Source: JBDHZK01 sp039811865 (lineage in GTDB: Bacteria; Actinomycetota; Actinomycetes; Propionibacteriales; Propionibacteriaceae). Taken from it: a stretch of DNA of 21,414 nucleotides. Positions within the stretch are counted from its first letter, which is position 1. The number at the start of each line of letters is the position of its first letter. Positions 7,613 through 16,271 of the stretch are shown here, one piece after another. The notes under the pieces were generated by a model. It did no database searches and was not told the DNA's origin. It saw only the letters and a program-made list of their open reading frames with translations. A program made the translations under genes and the position numbers. The DNA lies in contig JBDHZK010000033.1 in assembly GCA_039811865.1 (NCBI GenBank), forward strand, positions 1-21,414, written 5' to 3'.

Positions 7613-9520
7613 TCAGGCCAGCTGTCCGACGAGCAGAATCAGGCCGAGCAGGACGGCCCCGGCGACCGTGGCCAGCGCGTAGCCGCGGACGTAGCCCGTC
7701 TGGCTTTGACGCAGCCACTGGCCGAGCCCGGCGACGACGCCCGCGGTGCCCATCACCGCGCCGTCCACCGCCGCGGTGTCGGCGGCGACGACCCCACGTG
7801 CCAGGCCCATCGTGGGCCGCACCACCACGGCGTCGTTGAACGCGTCGCCGTACAGGTCGTTGCGTCCGGCCAGGGTGAACGGCGAACTCGTTTCCGGCGG
7901 GGTGTCGGGGACCGCGCGGCGTCCGAAGACGACCCAGGCCAGGGCGATTCCGCCGGCGACGATCGCCATCGTGGCCCAGCCGACGGCCGTCGGCAGCCAC
8001 TCCACCTCGTGCGGGTGGGCGCTCGTGGACGGCTCCAGCCATTCGCCGATCCAGCCGTTCAGGACGACGCCGGCGACGACGCTGGCGGCCGCGAGCACCA
8101 TCAGCGGGATCGTCATCACCAGCGGCGACTCGTGCGGGTGGACGCCCTTGCGCCAACGCTTGGCGCCGAGGAAGGTCATCAGCATCAGCCTGGTCATGTA
8201 GAACGCGGTCACCCCGGCGCCCAGCAGCGCCAGCGCGCCGACGGCGAAGCTGTGGTGGAAGGCCGCCTCGATGATGTGGTCCTTGGAGAAGTAGCCGGCC
8301 AGCGGCGGGACCCCGATGATCGCGAGGTAGCCGCAGGCGAACGTCCAGAACGTGACCGGCAGCGCCCGGGCCAGCGCGCCGTAGTGGCGCATGTTCACGT
8401 CGTCGTCCATGGCGTGCATCACCGAGCCGGCGCCCAGGAACATGTTGGCCTTGAAGAAACCGTGGGTGAGCAGATGGAAGATGGCGAACGCGTAGCCGGC
8501 CGGGCCGAGGCCCGCGGCCAGCATCATGTAGCCGATCTGGCTCATCGTCGAGCCGGCGAGCACCTTCTTGATGTCGTCCTTGGACGTACCGATCCAGGCG
8601 CCGGCCAGCAGCGTCACCGTCCCGACGATCACCACCGCCAGACTGGCCGTCGGCGACGCCTCGAACACCGAGTGCGACCGGACGACCAGGTACACCCCGG
8701 CGGTGACCATCGTGGCCGCGTGGATCAGCGCCGACACGGGCGTCGGGCCTTCCATGGCGTCCAGGAGCCACGCCTGCAGCGGCACCTGCGCCGACTTGCC
8801 GCAGGCGCCCAGCAGCAACAGCAGGCCCATCGTCGTGGCCCAGAACGGGCTCAGTTGCGCGGCGTGGGCGTCCACGGAGACGAACGACGAGCTGCCGAAC
8901 TGGGCGAGCATCGTGAAGATCGCCATGGTCATGCCGAGGTCGCCGACGCGGTTCATCACGAACGCCTTCTTGGCGGCCGCGGCGGCGCTCGGCTTGTACT
9001 GCCAAAAGCCGATCAGCAGGTATGACGCCAGGCCCACACCCTCCCAGCCGACGAACAAGATCAGGTAGTTGTCGGCCAGGACGAGGATCAGCATCGCCGC
9101 GATGAACAGGTTCAGGTAGGCAAAGAACCGGCGCCGTCGCACGTCGTGGGCCATGTAGCCGATCGAGTAGACGTGGATCAGCGACCCGACGCCGGTGATC
9201 AGGAGCACGAACAGGATCGACAGGGGGTCGATCCGCAGGCCGACGTCGATCTGCCAGGCGCCGGTGACGAACCAGGTGTACAGGGTGCTTTCGATCACCC
9301 GGCCCTCGGGCGCGAGGCCGAGCAGGCCGACGAACAGGCTCAGCCCGACGCCGAAGGACGCGATCGGCGCCAGCGTGCCGAGGAAGTGGCCCCAGGCGTC
9401 CGCGCGGCGGCCGAGCAGTAGCAGCAGCGCGGCCGACAACGCCGGGATGGCGATCATCAGCCAGGCGTAGCCGAACAGCCCCGAGGCGGGCACGGGGGTG
9501 ATCGTTTCGAGTGCGAGCAC
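7613..9520 (-). CDS. nuoL: NADH-quinone oxidoreductase subunit L
   Basis: At 635 residues this is the largest antiporter-like subunit, placed at the far end of the membrane arm and carrying the long lateral helix at its C-terminus. Key residues are visible: Glu160 in FVGWEGVGLASYLLIGFW, Asp194 in NRVGD, Lys242 in GACGKSAQVPLQAWL, and the signature DAMEGPTPVSALIHAATMV with His267. The region HGFFKANMFLGAGSVMHAM carries the second-half lysine. Start is GTG at 9520, 12 nt after nuoK, with GAGGGA six nt before it. Length and motif order are normal. The polar region near 525-565 followed by a final hydrophobic helix fits the connection to the last transmembrane helix. Confidence 0.97.
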   Translation of the reverse strand: MLALETITPVPASGLFGYAWLMIAIPALSAALLLLLGRRADAWGHFLGTLAPIASFGVGLSLFVGLLGLAPEGRVIESTLYTWFVTGAWQIDVGLRIDPLSILFVLLITGVGSLIHVYSIGYMAHDVRRRRFFAYLNLFIAAMLILVLADNYLILFVGWEGVGLASYLLIGFWQYKPSAAAAAKKAFVMNRVGDLGMTMAIFTMLAQFGSSSFVSVDAHAAQLSPFWATTMGLLLLLGACGKSAQVPLQAWLLDAMEGPTPVSALIHAATMVTAGVYLVVRSHSVFEASPTASLAVVIVGTVTLLAGAWIGTSKDDIKKVLAGSTMSQIGYMMLAAGLGPAGYAFAIFHLLTHGFFKANMFLGAGSVMHAMDDDVNMRHYGALARALPVTFWTFACGYLAIIGVPPLAGYFSKDHIIEAAFHHSFAVGALALLGAGVTAFYMTRLMLMTFLGAKRWRKGVHPHESPLVMTIPLMVLAAASVVAGVVLNGWIGEWLEPSTSAHPHEVEWLPTAVGWATMAIVAGGIALAWVVFGRRAVPDTPPETSSPFTLAGRNDLYGDAFNDAVVVRPTMGLARGVVAADTAAVDGAVMGTAGVVAGLGQWLRQSQTGYVRGYALATVAGAVLLGLILLVGQLA

Positions 9521-9532
9521 GAGCTATCCCTC

Positions 9533-9832
9533 TTAGAGCTTCAGCAGGTTGGCGTCGTCGACGGAGGTGGAGCGCCGCGTCCTAAAGATCGTGACGATGA
9601 TGGCCAGGCCGACGACGACCTCGGCGGCCGCGACCACCATCACGAAGAACCCGGCCACCTGACCGTCCAGACCGCCGCGTCCGTTGGCGAAGGCGACCAT
9701 GGCAAGGTTGGCGGCGTTCAGCATCAACTCGACCGACATGAACATGACCAGCGCGTTACGCCGCAGCATCACGCCGAGCGTCCCGATGCTGAACAGGATC
9801 GCGGCCAGGTAGAGGTAGTTCTGCGGGTTCAC
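9533..9832 (-). CDS. nuoK: NADH-quinone oxidoreductase subunit K
   Basis: This 99-residue, three-helix subunit of the complex I membrane arm helps form the proton path between the quinone site and the antiporter-like subunits. The two conserved buried glutamates are present: Glu35 in MSVELMLNAANL and Glu71 in AAAEVVVGLAI, matching Glu36 and Glu72 of the Escherichia coli protein. The GTG start at 9832 forms a 4-nt GTGA overlap with the nuoJ stop, with AGGAG five nt before it. It ends with TAA, unlike its neighbours, which end with TGA. Confidence 0.97.
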   Translation of the reverse strand: MNPQNYLYLAAILFSIGTLGVMLRRNALVMFMSVELMLNAANLAMVAFANGRGGLDGQVAGFFVMVVAAAEVVVGLAIIVTIFRTRRSTSVDDANLLKL

Positions 9833-10614
9833 TCCGACTCCTCGCTCGCTGCCTCGATGGCTTGGAAGACCTTCGTGGTTTGCGCCGCCAACGCCGGTGA
9901 GTCGACGATCGCCCCGCGTCCGGCCAGCGTCTGGCTCACCGAGGCCTCCGAGACGCTGCCGTCGGGCAGCAGCGCCGGCGTGGCGATCGAGTTCTGCGTC
10001 GCGAAGACACCGGAGCTGGGCAGCGGGCCGGGATGCTCACCGGTCTTGGCGTACTCCTTGAGCCGCTTTAGCGACAGCTCCTTTTGTCCCGGCTTGTGGT
10101 GGACGCGCTGTCCGTGCGCGAGCACCATCGCGCCGACCGCGGCGGTGATCAGCAGCGCCGAAGTGAGTTCGAACACGAACACGTAGCGGCCGAACACCAG
10201 CGCGGCCAGGCCCTGGACGTTGCCGCCGTTGGCCGCGTTGGCCGCCGCCAGGCCCGCCGGGGCGCCGGTCACCGCGCCCCCGATCGCGAAGACCAGCAGC
10301 CCGAGGACGCCGATTCCGCCGACGATCGCCATCGGCCGCTGGCCCTTGATGGTCTCGACCATCGAGTCGGGCGCGTCCACGCCGACGAGCATCATCACGA
10401 ACAAGAACAGCATCAAGATGGCGCCGGTGTAGACGATGATCTGCACCGCGAACAGGAACGGAGCGTCCAGCGAGGCGTAAAGGACGGCGAGCAGCACCAT
10501 CACCCCGGCCAGGCACATGGCCGCATGGACGGCCCGGCGCATCGTCACCAGCCCGATCGCGCCGAGGACCATCAGCGGCGCGCAGATCCAGAAGGCCCAC
10601 TCCTGGCCGCTCAT
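9829..10614 (-). CDS. nuoJ: NADH-quinone oxidoreductase subunit J
   Basis: The 261-residue product has five predicted helices in its first 167 residues and then a soluble, probably cytoplasmic tail of about 94 residues. The helix-3 motif VYTGAILMLFLFVMML (61-76), the site of a pi-bulge in known structures, is intact. The tail contains GPLPSSGVF and a TPALLPDGS stretch. Enterobacterial NuoJ is much shorter (about 184 residues), whereas actinobacterial versions tend to have this extension. The gene starts at ATG 10614 with a 4-nt ATGA overlap with the nuoI stop and AGGAG about 8 nt upstream. The downstream end overlaps nuoK. Confidence 0.96.
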   Translation of the reverse strand: MSGQEWAFWICAPLMVLGAIGLVTMRRAVHAAMCLAGVMVLLAVLYASLDAPFLFAVQIIVYTGAILMLFLFVMMLVGVDAPDSMVETIKGQRPMAIVGGIGVLGLLVFAIGGAVTGAPAGLAAANAANGGNVQGLAALVFGRYVFVFELTSALLITAAVGAMVLAHGQRVHHKPGQKELSLKRLKEYAKTGEHPGPLPSSGVFATQNSIATPALLPDGSVSEASVSQTLAGRGAIVDSPALAAQTTKVFQAIEAASEESE

Positions 10615-11159
10615 TTCTTGGTCTCCTCGCTCGGACCGGTCCGGGTATCGGGCGCGCCCGTCTTGGGCAGGCCGAGGAAGTAGGAGCGCTCGTCCGGGCC
10701 GAGGTGGCGCGGGTGCGGCGGCGCCTCCATGCCCGGCAGGAGCGGCGCGAGCAACTGATCCTTCTCATAGATCAGGCTCGCGCGGGTCGTGTCGGCCAGC
10801 TCGAACTCGTTAGTCATCGTCAGCGCCCGCGTCGGGCAGGCCTCGATGCACAACCCGCACAGGATGCAGCGCAGGTAGTTGATCTGGTAGACCCGGCCGT
10901 ACCGTTCGCCCGGGGAGTAGCGGGCGTCCTCGGTGTTGTCGGCGCCCTCGACGTAGATCGCGTCGGCCGGGCAGGCCCAGGCGCACAGCTCGCAGCCGAC
11001 GCACTTCTCCAGCCCGTCCGGCCAGCGATTGAGCTGGTGCCGGCCGTGGAACCGGGGCGCGGTCACCTTCGGCTTCAACGGGTAGTCCTGCGTGAACGTC
11101 TTGCGGAAGATCGTCTTGAACGTCACCCCGAAACCCGCCCAGGGATCGAACCAGCCCAT
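10611..11159 (-). CDS. nuoI: NADH-quinone oxidoreductase subunit I (2x 4Fe-4S)
   Basis: The 182-residue protein holds clusters N6a and N6b, which pass electrons from the peripheral arm to N2. Two ferredoxin motifs are complete: Cys53, 56, 59, 63 (CVGCELCAWACP) and Cys98, 101, 104, 108 (CILCGLCIEACP). An amphipathic N-terminal helix (1-22) fits the known attachment to the membrane subunits. A polar C-terminal tail of about 60 residues ends in SEETKK. The start ATG at 11159 overlaps the nuoH stop by one base (TGATG) and has GGGGAGG as ribosome site. The stop overlaps nuoJ. Confidence 0.97.
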   Translation of the reverse strand: MGWFDPWAGFGVTFKTIFRKTFTQDYPLKPKVTAPRFHGRHQLNRWPDGLEKCVGCELCAWACPADAIYVEGADNTEDARYSPGERYGRVYQINYLRCILCGLCIEACPTRALTMTNEFELADTTRASLIYEKDQLLAPLLPGMEAPPHPRHLGPDERSYFLGLPKTGAPDTRTGPSEETKK

Positions 11160-12532
11160 CAGGCATCCTCCCCTTCGCGATCTCGTCGGACGGTCTCGTC
11201 GGCCTCACCGGCCGCGGTCGAGCGGACGACGGTGGCCAGCTCGGGCAACTCCTGCCCGGGCATCGGCGGCACCGGGTAGCCGCCGGCGAACGCGTCGAAC
11301 TCGCGGCGGGCCGGCTTGGCGGCGGCCTTCGTCTGCGCCGCCTGCGCCTCGCGCCGTTCGGCGACGAAGCCGAGCGCGGCCCAGATGGCCAACAAGATGA
11401 CGACCACCCCCAGGATCCACCAGATGTTCTCGCGGCTGATCAGTTGCTCGTTGGCGACCACCCGCAGCGTGGCGATCGCCAGGATCCAGGCCAGCGAAAT
11501 CGGGATCAAGTACTTCCAGCCGAGGTTCATGAACTGGTCGTAACGCATCCGCGGCAGCGTCCCCCGTAGCCAGACGAAAACGAAGATGAAGAACTGGACC
11601 TTCAGCACGAACCACAGCAGGCCCCACCAGCCGGTGTCCATCGCCGGCAGCAAGACGTTGATCGGCCAGGGCGCGTGGTAGCCGCCCATGAACAGCGTGG
11701 TCGCGACCGCCGAGACCGTGGCCATATTGATGTACTCGGCCAGGAAGTAGATCGCGTAGCGGAAGCCGGAGTACTCGGTGATGTAGCCGCTGACCAGTTC
11801 CGACTCGCACTCGGGCAGGTCGAAGGGCGCCCGGTTGGTCTCGCCGACCATCGAGATGCCGTAGATGATGAAGGACGGCAGCAGCGGCAGCCAGTACCAG
11901 GTCGGGATCGTGGTGTTCAGCCCGAACAGCGTGATCGGGGCGGCCTGCGCCTCGACGATCTCGGACGTCGCCATCGAGCCCGAGTGCAGGAAGACCGCCA
12001 CCAGCGCCAGCCCCATCGAGACCTCGTAGGAGATCATCTGGGCGCTGGAGCGCAGCCCGCCGAGTAGCGAGTAGGTGTTGTTGGACGACCACCCGGCCAG
12101 CACGAAACCGTAGATGCCGACCGAGGCGACGGCCAGGATCAGCAGCACCGAGACTGGTAGGTCGGTCAACTGCAGGCGGGTCTTCACGCCGAAGAAGTCG
12201 ACCTCTCCGGCGAACGGGATCACCGCCCAACTGGTGAACGCCGCGGTGCCCGACAGCAAGGGCGCCAGCGTGAACAGCACGCGGTCGACCTTGCTCGGCA
12301 TGAAGTCCTCTTTGAGGAGGAGCTTCGCACCGTCCGCGACGGCCTGCAGCAGCCCGAACGGGCCGTTCATGATCGGGCCCAGCCGGTGCTGCATCTTGGC
12401 GACCACTCGCCGTTCGAACCAGACGTTGAAGATCGTCCAGACCAGCAGGACGACGAACAAGAACACGACCTTCAGCAGGACGACCCACCAAGGATCGGTG
12501 CCGAACAGCGGCGAGATCTCTTGAAGTCTCAT
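11159..12532 (-). CDS. nuoH: NADH-quinone oxidoreductase subunit H
   Basis: The 457-residue membrane subunit joins the two arms of complex I and forms much of the quinone-access channel. Family signatures are ERRVVAKMQHRLGP (40-53) and GETNRAPFDLPE (230-241), followed by SELVSGYITEYSG. The charged loop residues around them line the quinone tunnel in solved structures. After the last helix (to about 390) there is a 67-residue charged tail rich in Ala, Arg, Glu and Pro that the roughly 325-residue enterobacterial protein lacks; such tails are usual in actinobacteria. The ATG at 12532 overlaps the nuoG stop by 4 nt (ATGA), with GGAGG upstream. The longer open frame to 14440 is a shadow of nuoG. 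Confidence 0.97.
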   Translation of the reverse strand: MRLQEISPLFGTDPWWVVLLKVVFLFVVLLVWTIFNVWFERRVVAKMQHRLGPIMNGPFGLLQAVADGAKLLLKEDFMPSKVDRVLFTLAPLLSGTAAFTSWAVIPFAGEVDFFGVKTRLQLTDLPVSVLLILAVASVGIYGFVLAGWSSNNTYSLLGGLRSSAQMISYEVSMGLALVAVFLHSGSMATSEIVEAQAAPITLFGLNTTIPTWYWLPLLPSFIIYGISMVGETNRAPFDLPECESELVSGYITEYSGFRYAIYFLAEYINMATVSAVATTLFMGGYHAPWPINVLLPAMDTGWWGLLWFVLKVQFFIFVFVWLRGTLPRMRYDQFMNLGWKYLIPISLAWILAIATLRVVANEQLISRENIWWILGVVVILLAIWAALGFVAERREAQAAQTKAAAKPARREFDAFAGGYPVPPMPGQELPELATVVRSTAAGEADETVRRDREGEDA

Positions 12533-14955
12533 GCTTGGCCTCCGATTGCCGCGCTGACTACCACACCGTCGCCGGCCACCGCGCCCAGGTCGTGACCCAG
12601 CGAGGTGCCGCCGGTGCAGGCCGGCACCCAGACGACGTCGTCGGCCATCGGCCAGGTGATCGCCAGCGGGAACGTGATCGCCCCCGCCGGGCCCGACACG
12701 TGCACGTCTTGGCCCTCGACCAGCCCGAGCCGCTCGGCGGTCGCCGGGCTGAGCCGGACGCGGCCGTCGTGTCCGGTCTTGCGCAGGGCGATCTCGCCGT
12801 CGATGCCGCGGGCGTCGTCGATCAGCAGCCGCCAGGACGCCAGCACCAGCTCGCCCTCCCGCGGGAGCGCGTACGGGGTGGTCGCGCTCTCGGGCAACGG
12901 GGCGCGCGGGCCGTCCCAGACGCCGAGTTCGGCCAGCTCGTCGCCGGCCGCGCGCGGTGTCCGGAAGCCGAGGTCGTGGCCCATCGCGTCGGCCAGGGCG
13001 GCCAGGACGCGCAGATCGGTCATCACCGTGGTGTTCTGTGTGATCACCCGGCCGACCGGGCCGTGCCGGTGTTCGAAGTTGAGGAAGGTGCCGGCCTGAT
13101 CCTCGATCAGCGCGACCGGGAAGACGACGTCGGCCCGCTCGGTGACCGGGGACGTCCGCTGCTCCAGGCTGACCACGAAACCGGCGTTCTCCAGCCCCTC
13201 GAGCACGGCGGCCTCGCTGCGGAAGTCGCGTGGGTCGATGCCCGCCACGACCAGCGCCTGCAGTTCGCCGGACGCCGCCGCGCCGAGCTGGGCGTCGGCG
13301 TCCAGGCCCGGGGTGGGCGGCACGGATTCGATTCCCCACGCCGCCGCCATGTCGACGCGCGCGCCGGCGTCGGCGACCAGGCGTCCGCCGGGCAGCAGAT
13401 TGGGCAGGCAGCCGGCCTCGATTGCACCGCGGTCGCCGGCTCGCCGGGGCACCCAGCCGAGCTTGGCACCTGTGGCGTCGGCGAGGTTCGCGGCGACGCT
13501 CAGCGTTCCCTGCGCCAACGCGGCCCGCTCGCCCACGAGCAGGACGGTGCCGGCGTCGATCTCGCCGATGTCGAGATTGTCCAGGACGGCAGCCTCGGTG
13601 CCCGGGACGCACGGGATCCAGGTCGCCGAGAGCTTCTCCGAGCCGTTGGTCGGGTAGGCGGCCAGGACGAATACCTTCAGCCCACGCTTGCGGACGGCCT
13701 TGCGCAGCCGCAGGAAGACGATCGGCGACTCCTCCTCCGGCTCCAGCCCGACCAGGACGACCTGCTTGGCGTTCTCCAGGTCGGTGTAGGTGACGCCCTG
13801 GCCGAGGCGCAGGCCGGCCACGCGGGCGGCGAGGAAGCCGGCCTCCTCGGTGGTGTGGGGTCGGGAGCGGAAGTCGATGTGGTTGGTGCCCAGCACGGCG
13901 CGGGCGAACTTGGCGTAGCCGTAGGCGTTTTCGGCGGTCAACCGGCCGCCGGTGAGCACGCCCACGGACGTCCCGGCCGCCTTCAGCCCGGCCACCGCGG
14001 CGTCGATCGCCTCGGGCCAGGACGCCGGTCGCAACACCCCGTCTTGTCGGACCAGCGGGCGGATCAGGCGGTCGTGGCCGCGGGCCGACACGAAGCCGAA
14101 GCGGCCCCGGTCGCAGTTCCACTCCTCGTTGACCTCGGGCGCGTCGCCGGCGAGTCGCCGTTTCACCTGGAAGTGCCGGTGATCGGCGCGCAACTGGCAG
14201 CCGGAAGCGCAGTGCTCGCAGGTCGTCGGCGTCGACACCAGGTCGAACGGACGCGCCTGGAAGCGGTAGGCCGCCGACGTCAGCGCCCCCACCGGGCAGA
14301 TCTGGACGACGTTGCCGGAGAAGTAGCTGTCGTAGGGGTCGTCCACGTACGAGCCGACCTGCTGCAGCGCGCCGCGCTCGACCAGCGCGATGAACGGATC
14401 GCCGGAGATCTGCTCGCTGAAGCGGGTGCAGCGGGCACACAGGATGCAGCGCTCCCGGTCGAGCAGGATCTGGGCCGACAGGGACACCGGCTTGGGGAAC
14501 GTCCGCTTCACGCCGTGGTAGCGCGATTCCCCGTCACCGGTGGACAGCGCCTGGTTCTGCAGCGGGCATTCGCCGCCCTTGTCGCAGATCGGGCAGTCGA
14601 GCGGGTGGTTGATCAGCAGGAACTCGATCATGCCCCGCTGCGCCTTCTCGGCGACCGGGGAGGTCCGCTGCGTGCTGATCTTCATGCCCGGCGCGACCTC
14701 GAGCGTGCAGGATGCCTGCGGCTTGGGCATGCCGCGGCCGTTGCCCATGTCGGGCACCTCCACCAGGCATTGGCGGCAGGCGCCCATCGGGTCGAGCAGC
14801 GGATGGTCGCAAAAGCGCGGGATCGCGATGCCGATCATCTCGGCGGCGCGGATCGCGAGCGTCCCCTTCGGGACGGACACCTCGATGCCGTCGATCGTCA
14901 CCGTGACCAGTTCGGGGGCCACGGCGACGGCGTCGGTCTTGGCCTCGACGCTCAT
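12529..14955 (-). CDS. nuoG: NADH-quinone oxidoreductase subunit G
   Basis: The 808-residue iron-sulfur subunit conducts electrons from NuoF/NuoE to NuoI. Ligand sets are readable in order: N1b [2Fe-2S] Cys49, 60, 63, 83; N5 His117, Cys121, 124, 130; N4 Cys170, 173, 176, 220; and the off-pathway N7 set Cys246, 249, 253, 281 with exactly C-x2-C-x3-C-x27-C spacing. The remainder (from about 290) is the molybdopterin-oxidoreductase-like domain, which carries no cofactor in complex I. The ATG at 14955 forms an ATGA overlap with the nuoF stop and has AAGGGGG as ribosome site. Upstream in-frame sequence to 16074 is the nuoF shadow. Confidence 0.97.
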   Translation of the reverse strand: MSVEAKTDAVAVAPELVTVTIDGIEVSVPKGTLAIRAAEMIGIAIPRFCDHPLLDPMGACRQCLVEVPDMGNGRGMPKPQASCTLEVAPGMKISTQRTSPVAEKAQRGMIEFLLINHPLDCPICDKGGECPLQNQALSTGDGESRYHGVKRTFPKPVSLSAQILLDRERCILCARCTRFSEQISGDPFIALVERGALQQVGSYVDDPYDSYFSGNVVQICPVGALTSAAYRFQARPFDLVSTPTTCEHCASGCQLRADHRHFQVKRRLAGDAPEVNEEWNCDRGRFGFVSARGHDRLIRPLVRQDGVLRPASWPEAIDAAVAGLKAAGTSVGVLTGGRLTAENAYGYAKFARAVLGTNHIDFRSRPHTTEEAGFLAARVAGLRLGQGVTYTDLENAKQVVLVGLEPEEESPIVFLRLRKAVRKRGLKVFVLAAYPTNGSEKLSATWIPCVPGTEAAVLDNLDIGEIDAGTVLLVGERAALAQGTLSVAANLADATGAKLGWVPRRAGDRGAIEAGCLPNLLPGGRLVADAGARVDMAAAWGIESVPPTPGLDADAQLGAAASGELQALVVAGIDPRDFRSEAAVLEGLENAGFVVSLEQRTSPVTERADVVFPVALIEDQAGTFLNFEHRHGPVGRVITQNTTVMTDLRVLAALADAMGHDLGFRTPRAAGDELAELGVWDGPRAPLPESATTPYALPREGELVLASWRLLIDDARGIDGEIALRKTGHDGRVRLSPATAERLGLVEGQDVHVSGPAGAITFPLAITWPMADDVVWVPACTGGTSLGHDLGAVAGDGVVVSAAIGGQA

Positions 14956-16271
14956 GCGCGCGCCCCCTTCGGCTCGACGTGATAAAGCGCGCTCGCCTCG
15001 TAGGGGAACAGCTCCCACGCCGGCGTCTTGTAGCCCGCCTCGAACTCGTCGCGGAAGTGCTTGATCGCCGAGGTGACGCAGGCGACGGCGCCGTCGGCCA
15101 GGGCGCAGAACGAGCGGCCGCCGATGTTCTCGCAGATGTCGAGGATCTTGTCGACGTCCCCGGCTGGGCCCTTGCCCTCCTCCAGGCGCCGCAACGCCTG
15201 CACAAGCCACCAGGTGCCCTCGCGGCACGGGGTGCACTTGCCACACGACTCGTGCTTGTAGAACTCCACCCACCGCAGGGTCGTGCGGACGATCGAGGTC
15301 GTCTCGTCGAACACCTGCAGCGCCTTGGTGCCGAGCATCGAGCCGGCTGCGGCCATGCCCTCGTAGTCGAGCGGGGTGTCCAGGTGCTCGGCGGTCAGGA
15401 TCGGGGTGGACGAGCCACCCGGCGTCCAGAACTTCAACTCGTGCCCGCGTCGCATGCCGCCGGAAAGTTCCAGCAGTTTGCGCAGCGTGATCCCCATCGG
15501 CGCCTCGAACTGGCCGGGCCGCGCGACGTGCCCCGACAGCGAGTACAGCGTCATGCCCTTGGACTTCTCGGTGCCCATCGAGGCGAACCAGCCCGCTCCG
15601 TTGGCGATGATGCAGGGGACGGACGCGATCGACTCGACGTTGTTGATCACCGTCGGGCTGGCGTACAGGCCGGCCACGGCGGGGAACGGGGGACGCAGGC
15701 GCGGCTGTCCGCGGCGGCCCTCCAGCGAGTCGAGCAGCGCGGTCTCCTCGCCGCAGATGTAGGCGCCGGCGCCGGCGTGCACCGTGACGTCCAGGTCGAA
15801 ACCGGTGCCGAAGATGTTCTTGCCGATCAGCCCGCTGGCGTACGCCTCGGCGACCGCCTGCTGCAGGCGCCGGATGACGTGCAGCACTTCGCCGCGGACG
15901 TAGACGAAGGCGTGGGCGCAGCCGATCGCATAGGAGGAGATCGCGATGCCCTCGACCAGCGTGTGCGGCGAGGCCAGCAGCAGCGGCATGTCCTTGCAGG
16001 TGCCCGGCTCGGACTCGTCGGCGTTGACGACCAGGTATTTCGGCTTGGGGTTGTCCTTGGGGACGAAGCTCCACTTCATGCCGGTCGGGAAGCCCGCGCC
16101 GCCGCGTCCGCGCAGCCCGGACGACTTGACGATGTCCATCACCTGCGCAGGCGTCATCGTCAGCGCCTTGCGCAGCGCTTGGTAGCCCCCGCCGTCGACG
16201 TAGCGGTCGAGTTTCCAGGCCTGCTCCTGGCCCCAGTTCGCGGACAGGACGGGGGTAAGCGCGTCGACCAT
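14952..16271 (-). CDS. nuoF: NADH-quinone oxidoreductase subunit F (NADH/FMN-binding)
   Basis: The 439-residue product oxidises NADH with FMN and passes electrons to cluster N3. The FMN and NADH loops are GLRGRGGAGFPTG (52-64) and GAGAYICGEETAL (167-179). N3 [4Fe-4S] ligands are Cys343, 346, 349 (SCGKCTPCREG) and Cys389. The motif NNVES (210-214), also typical of the family, is present. The start ATG at 16271 shares one base with the nuoE stop (TGATG) and lies 6 nt after GAGGGGGAG. The stop overlaps nuoG. All key residues are present, so the enzyme should be active. Confidence 0.98.
   Translation of the reverse strand: MVDALTPVLSANWGQEQAWKLDRYVDGGGYQALRKALTMTPAQVMDIVKSSGLRGRGGAGFPTGMKWSFVPKDNPKPKYLVVNADESEPGTCKDMPLLLASPHTLVEGIAISSYAIGCAHAFVYVRGEVLHVIRRLQQAVAEAYASGLIGKNIFGTGFDLDVTVHAGAGAYICGEETALLDSLEGRRGQPRLRPPFPAVAGLYASPTVINNVESIASVPCIIANGAGWFASMGTEKSKGMTLYSLSGHVARPGQFEAPMGITLRKLLELSGGMRRGHELKFWTPGGSSTPILTAEHLDTPLDYEGMAAAGSMLGTKALQVFDETTSIVRTTLRWVEFYKHESCGKCTPCREGTWWLVQALRRLEEGKGPAGDVDKILDICENIGGRSFCALADGAVACVTSAIKHFRDEFEAGYKTPAWELFPYEASALYHVEPKGARA

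Noticed and set aside
7602..9005. Long in-frame N-terminal extension of nuoM, with equivalents for nuoN, nuoH, nuoG, nuoF, nuoE and nuoC, which could look like fusions.
   Set aside because: The extensions are Arg/Gly/Pro-rich shadows of the preceding gene. The family homology, ribosome sites and short overlaps all point to the internal ATG or GTG starts.
12535..14982. 815-codon open frame on the plus strand opposite nuoG, and similar ones opposite the amidase (2113-3558) and nuoL (7706-9025).
   Set aside because: They are antisense shadows of GC-rich genes: composition is dominated by Arg, Gly, Ala, Asp, His and Gln, there is no recognisable domain, and the opposite strand encodes complete conserved proteins.
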